This document shows positions 6,089-7,991 of a stretch of 7,991 nucleotides of DNA, in pieces. The first letter of the stretch is position 1; each line of letters opens with the position of its first letter. Made by a program: the position numbers and the translations under genes. The notes below the pieces were generated by a model. It saw nothing but the letters and a program-made list of their open reading frames with translations. It was not told the DNA's origin and made no database searches. Location of the stretch: positions 1 to 7,991 of the forward strand of contig CAMBXJ010000189.1 in assembly GCA_945871455.1 (NCBI GenBank), read 5' to 3'. This DNA comes from Asaia bogorensis (GTDB lineage: Bacteria; Pseudomonadota; Alphaproteobacteria; Acetobacterales; Acetobacteraceae).

Positions 6089-6316
6089 TCATTCCCATTC
6101 GGTCAGTTCGTCGTCGGGCAGCGGATCGAAGAAGGCGTCGGGGATGACCAACCCCTTCAACAGTCCTGGCTCCCGCGGCAACGCGTCTTCCACTGGCACC
6201 AGCCGCACCAAGGGCTTGCCGGACCGGCCGATCAGGATCTCTTCGCCGGCTGTCGCACGATCGATCAGGCGGGAGAGTTGGGTTTTTGCATCGTAGAGGT
6301 TCACGAGCTCAGACAT
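6089..6316 (-). CDS. Phd/YefM-family antitoxin
   Basis: This 75-residue partner of the PIN toxin encoded immediately downstream has an N-terminal part (VNLYDAKTQLSRLIDRATAG, then EEILIGRSGKPLVRLVPVE) typical of the Phd/YefM DNA-binding fold, which dimerises and represses its own operon. The C-terminal part (GLLKGLVIPDAFFDPLPDDE) matches the acidic, flexible toxin-binding tail of antitoxins paired with VapC-like PIN proteins (KGxxIPDxFxxPLPxxE). Length is normal and there is no frame damage. ATG 6316-6314 is used; its ribosome binding site is weak. The gene is divergent from the permease gene, and a candidate promoter with direct repeats lies 50-80 nt upstream. Confidence 0.93.
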   Translation of the reverse strand: MSELVNLYDAKTQLSRLIDRATAGEEILIGRSGKPLVRLVPVEDALPREPGLLKGLVIPDAFFDPLPDDELTEWE

Positions 6317-6362
6317 AGCGGCACCCGGTTGACGAGGTGTTAACGCACGAGAGATTTCTTAT

Positions 6363-6397
6363 TTGGTCAGGTTAGTTGGTCTGGTCTGAATTGGCAA
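6363..6397 (-). promoter_or_regulatory. Candidate promoter/operator of the toxin-antitoxin operon
   Basis: On the minus strand TTGCCA (6397-6392, 5 of 6 to the -35 consensus) is followed after 17 nt by TAACCT (6374-6369), a weak -10. Three GGTC-containing repeats on the plus strand, TTGGTC at 6363-6368, TTGGTC at 6376-6381 and TGGTC at 6382-6386, overlap or abut the -10. This is where an autoregulating antitoxin would bind, but the operator role is inferred from position only. Confidence 0.35.
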
Positions 6398-6547
6398 GCG
6401 CCAGTGACCTTCCGTTTGCCCTCCGCGGCAGCCCCTCCTGTGACGGCTCGGCTTCACAACGCAATCCGCGGGGACGCCATCGGTGCCTTCCCGGACTCGC
6501 AACCCGGTGCGGCAAGCCCGGCAGGTCTGGTCGGCGTGGAATTGAAG

Positions 6548-6576
6548 TGGTCTCTTGTCGCAAGTGCAGGAGACCA
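6548..6576 (+). promoter_or_regulatory. Hairpin covering the permease Shine-Dalgarno
   Basis: TGGTCTC (6548-6554) and GAGACCA (6570-6576) pair perfectly over 7 bp with a 15-nt loop that includes a small TTG/CAA pairing. The only good ribosome binding site before the permease, AGGAG at 6568-6572, lies at the edge of and partly inside the 3' arm, so folding would partly hide it. Confidence 0.35.
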
Positions 6577-6583
6577 GAGACCC

Positions 6584-7444
6584 TTGAGTGGACATGTGGA
6601 TAACCCGCTGCGCGGGATCGTGCTCAACCTGCTCGCCGGGGTCATCTTCTGTGTGGCCGACACGATCGCCAAGCAACTAGCCAGCGAGGTGGCGATCGTA
6701 CAGATCACCTGGACCCGCTACGTCGTCTTCGTCCTGATGGCCGCTCTGCTCACGACGCGCATCGGTGGGGCATCTTTCTATGTTCGGGCACCCTGGCTGC
6801 AACTGGCGCGCGGCATGTGCCTCGTATGCTCCTCTCTCCTGTTCGTGCTCGGCATTCGCGACGTAGGCCTGGCCGAGGCCGCCACCATCGGATTCATCGG
6901 CCCGATCCTGGTGACCGTCCTGTCGATCCCCCTGTTGGGGGAAAAAGTGGATGCCCGCCGCTGGATCGCGCTGGCCGCCGGCATGATGGGCGTGCTGGTG
7001 GTGCTGCGACCCGGCACCGGGACATTCCAGCCGGAGGGGCTGTATCGCGTCGCCTCCGCGATGTTCTGGGCCGTGGGCGTGATCCTGACCCGACGCATGA
7101 CCAAGACCGAGCGGGCGGAGACCACAATGTTCTGGTCCGCGGTCTCGGGCCTTGTGGTGCTGACCGCTATCATCCCGTTCCATTTCGTGCGCCCCACCAC
7201 GATGCAGTTGTGGCTGTCGGTTGGGCAGGGGGTGCTGTCGTCGCTGGGGCAGTGGCTGGTGATCCTGTCGCTCCGCTTCACGCCGGTGTCGACCCTGGCG
7301 CCTTACTCCTACATGCAGCTTCTGTGGATGACGGTGGCCGGGTTCCTGGCCTTCGGTGTGCTGCCGGATGGATGGACCCTGGCGGGGGCGGCGATCATCG
7401 CCGGCAGTGGGCTCTATACCGCGCAGAGGGAGCGTCGCCGGTAG
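6584..7444 (+). CDS. DMT-superfamily permease with two EamA domains
   Basis: This inner-membrane transporter has about 286 residues and ten predicted hydrophobic segments arranged as two EamA repeats (about 10-143 and 152-280). The first repeat ends with the family's LLGEKVDARRW, then GMMGVLVVLRPG; the second has APYSYMQLLWMTVAGFLAFG and ends in a short basic tail (QRERRR). Members export metabolites or amino acids, but the substrate cannot be told from sequence. Start choice is uncertain: the frame is open from GTG 6404, but the first 60 codons look non-coding. TTG 6584 has AGGAG 11 nt upstream; GTG 6596 gives VDNPLRG and has only a weak ribosome binding site. The ATG at 6594 is out of frame. 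The gene is divergent from the antitoxin and shows no functional link to it. Confidence 0.88.
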   Translation: MSGHVDNPLRGIVLNLLAGVIFCVADTIAKQLASEVAIVQITWTRYVVFVLMAALLTTRIGGASFYVRAPWLQLARGMCLVCSSLLFVLGIRDVGLAEAATIGFIGPILVTVLSIPLLGEKVDARRWIALAAGMMGVLVVLRPGTGTFQPEGLYRVASAMFWAVGVILTRRMTKTERAETTMFWSAVSGLVVLTAIIPFHFVRPTTMQLWLSVGQGVLSSLGQWLVILSLRFTPVSTLAPYSYMQLLWMTVAGFLAFGVLPDGWTLAGAAIIAGSGLYTAQRERRR

Positions 7445-7586
7445 TCGGATTGCACGTCAGTCGACCCAAAAGGCGGGGATGATGGCGGCGCGAAGGCGAT
7501 CCCCCGACACGCGTCAGGAAGCAAACATCTTATCCGTCACCCACAACGGGCTATGCGCGCCGGCCGCTAGGCGGTAAATCCGGCCT

Positions 7587-7955
7587 ATGAAACCTCCGAA
7601 GAACACCAATTTCCAGGATCGACTGACCTCGGCCGCGAAGGCGAAGACCGCCATGCGGGAGAAATTCCAGGCGCGCCCTGGCCCTGACGATCCTGCCGTC
7701 ATCGAACGCCAGGCGGCCCAGATGGCCGTCGCGGCGGCGCGGGATGCGCGCGCTCAGGAGCGCAAACTCGCACGGGAAGCCGATGCAGCCAGGCTGGCCG
7801 CCGAAAAGGTCGCCCAGGCCGCGGAACTGATGGCGAAGGCCGAGGAAGAGGCCGCCCGAGCCGCCAAGCGCGCGGCGGAAGCGGCAACGATCGCGGCTGA
7901 ACGCAAGGCCGCCCGCGACGAACGCTACGCCGCTCGCCAGGCCCGTCGTCGCTGA
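7587..7955 (+). CDS. Small Ala-rich coiled-coil protein, DUF6481-like
   Basis: This 122-residue, strongly basic protein is made almost wholly of Ala, Arg, Lys and Glu after a short N-terminal motif (MKPPKNTNFQDRLTSAAKAK, then MREKFQARPGPDDPAVIERQ). The FQDRL....KAKxAMxEKFxARP pattern resembles the alphaproteobacterial DUF6481 family; this match is from memory. Residues from about 40 to 120 should form one long amphipathic helix or coiled coil. There is no signal peptide, membrane segment or cysteine. ATG 7587 has only a weak GGCGG upstream. It stands alone 142 nt after the permease and ends with TGA 36 nt before the window edge. Function is unknown; the basic helix could bind nucleic acid, but that is a guess. 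Confidence 0.8.
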   Translation: MKPPKNTNFQDRLTSAAKAKTAMREKFQARPGPDDPAVIERQAAQMAVAAARDARAQERKLAREADAARLAAEKVAQAAELMAKAEEEAARAAKRAAEAATIAAERKAARDERYAARQARRR

Positions 7956-7991
7956 GCAGGGGAACCAGGCGATCGCGCGGCGTCCCGCCAT

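Noticed and set aside
5485..6147. 220-codon plus-strand open frame across the toxin gene
   Set aside because: It is antisense to an intact PIN toxin with all catalytic residues, and no domain is visible in its own translation.
6404..6583. 60-codon N-terminal extension of the permease from GTG 6404
   Set aside because: The translation is low-complexity and unlike EamA proteins, which start just before the first membrane helix. A better ribosome binding site serves TTG 6584.
6359..6676. Minus-strand 105-codon frame with several Cys residues upstream of the antitoxin
   Set aside because: The Cys spacing does not match a zinc-binding family I know, it overlaps the permease start, and its composition is typical of a shadow frame.
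7551..7991. Minus-strand frame opposite the Ala-rich protein, running to the window edge
   Set aside because: It is antisense to the better-supported 7587-7955 gene; its Arg/Gly/Phe-rich translation reflects the complement of Ala/Lys/Glu codons.

Overview
The window suggests an alphaproteobacterium of high G+C content, most likely a Rhodospirillales/Acetobacteraceae-type organism. The reasons are the PhaR C-terminus, the order rpsA-sppA-ihfB-lapA-pyrF-trpF, the short LapA-like protein, and the small Ala/Lys/Arg-rich protein of the DUF6481 kind. This placement rests on gene order and protein character, not on a marker search.

Layout. Positions 1-233 (+) hold the 3' end of a polyhydroxyalkanoate-synthesis regulator (phaR). 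It converges across 234-494 on a long minus-strand block. In transcription order (right to left) the block runs rpsA (ribosomal protein S1, 5434-3695), sppA (signal peptide peptidase, 3684-2761), ihfB (IHF beta, 2743-2423), a 295-nt intergenic stretch with palindromes, then lapA-like (2127-1825), pyrF (1828-1127) and trpF (1130-495). The last three genes are joined by 4-nt ATGA stop/start overlaps. Upstream of rpsA is a leader of about 150 nt with a candidate promoter and three perfect hairpins. Then, on the same strand, come a PIN-domain toxin (6063-5659) and its Phd/YefM-type antitoxin (6316-6089). Diverging from the antitoxin on the plus strand is a DMT/EamA-family permease (6584-7444), followed by a small alanine-rich coiled-coil protein (7587-7955).

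How it works together. The minus-strand block is a conserved housekeeping cluster: translation (S1), envelope proteolysis (SppA), nucleoid architecture (IHF), an inner-membrane LapA-like protein, pyrimidine synthesis (OMP decarboxylase) and tryptophan synthesis (PRA isomerase). The toxin-antitoxin pair sits where cmk is often found upstream of rpsA, and trpB/trpA do not follow trpF. Both ends of the cluster therefore look rearranged compared with common proteobacterial arrangements.

I see no clearly novel multi-gene system. The most checkable oddities are a Glu at the position of the catalytic Asp in TrpF, the structured rpsA leader, a cluster of inverted repeats between ihfB and lapA, direct repeats over the putative toxin-antitoxin promoter, and a hairpin covering the Shine-Dalgarno of the permease gene.
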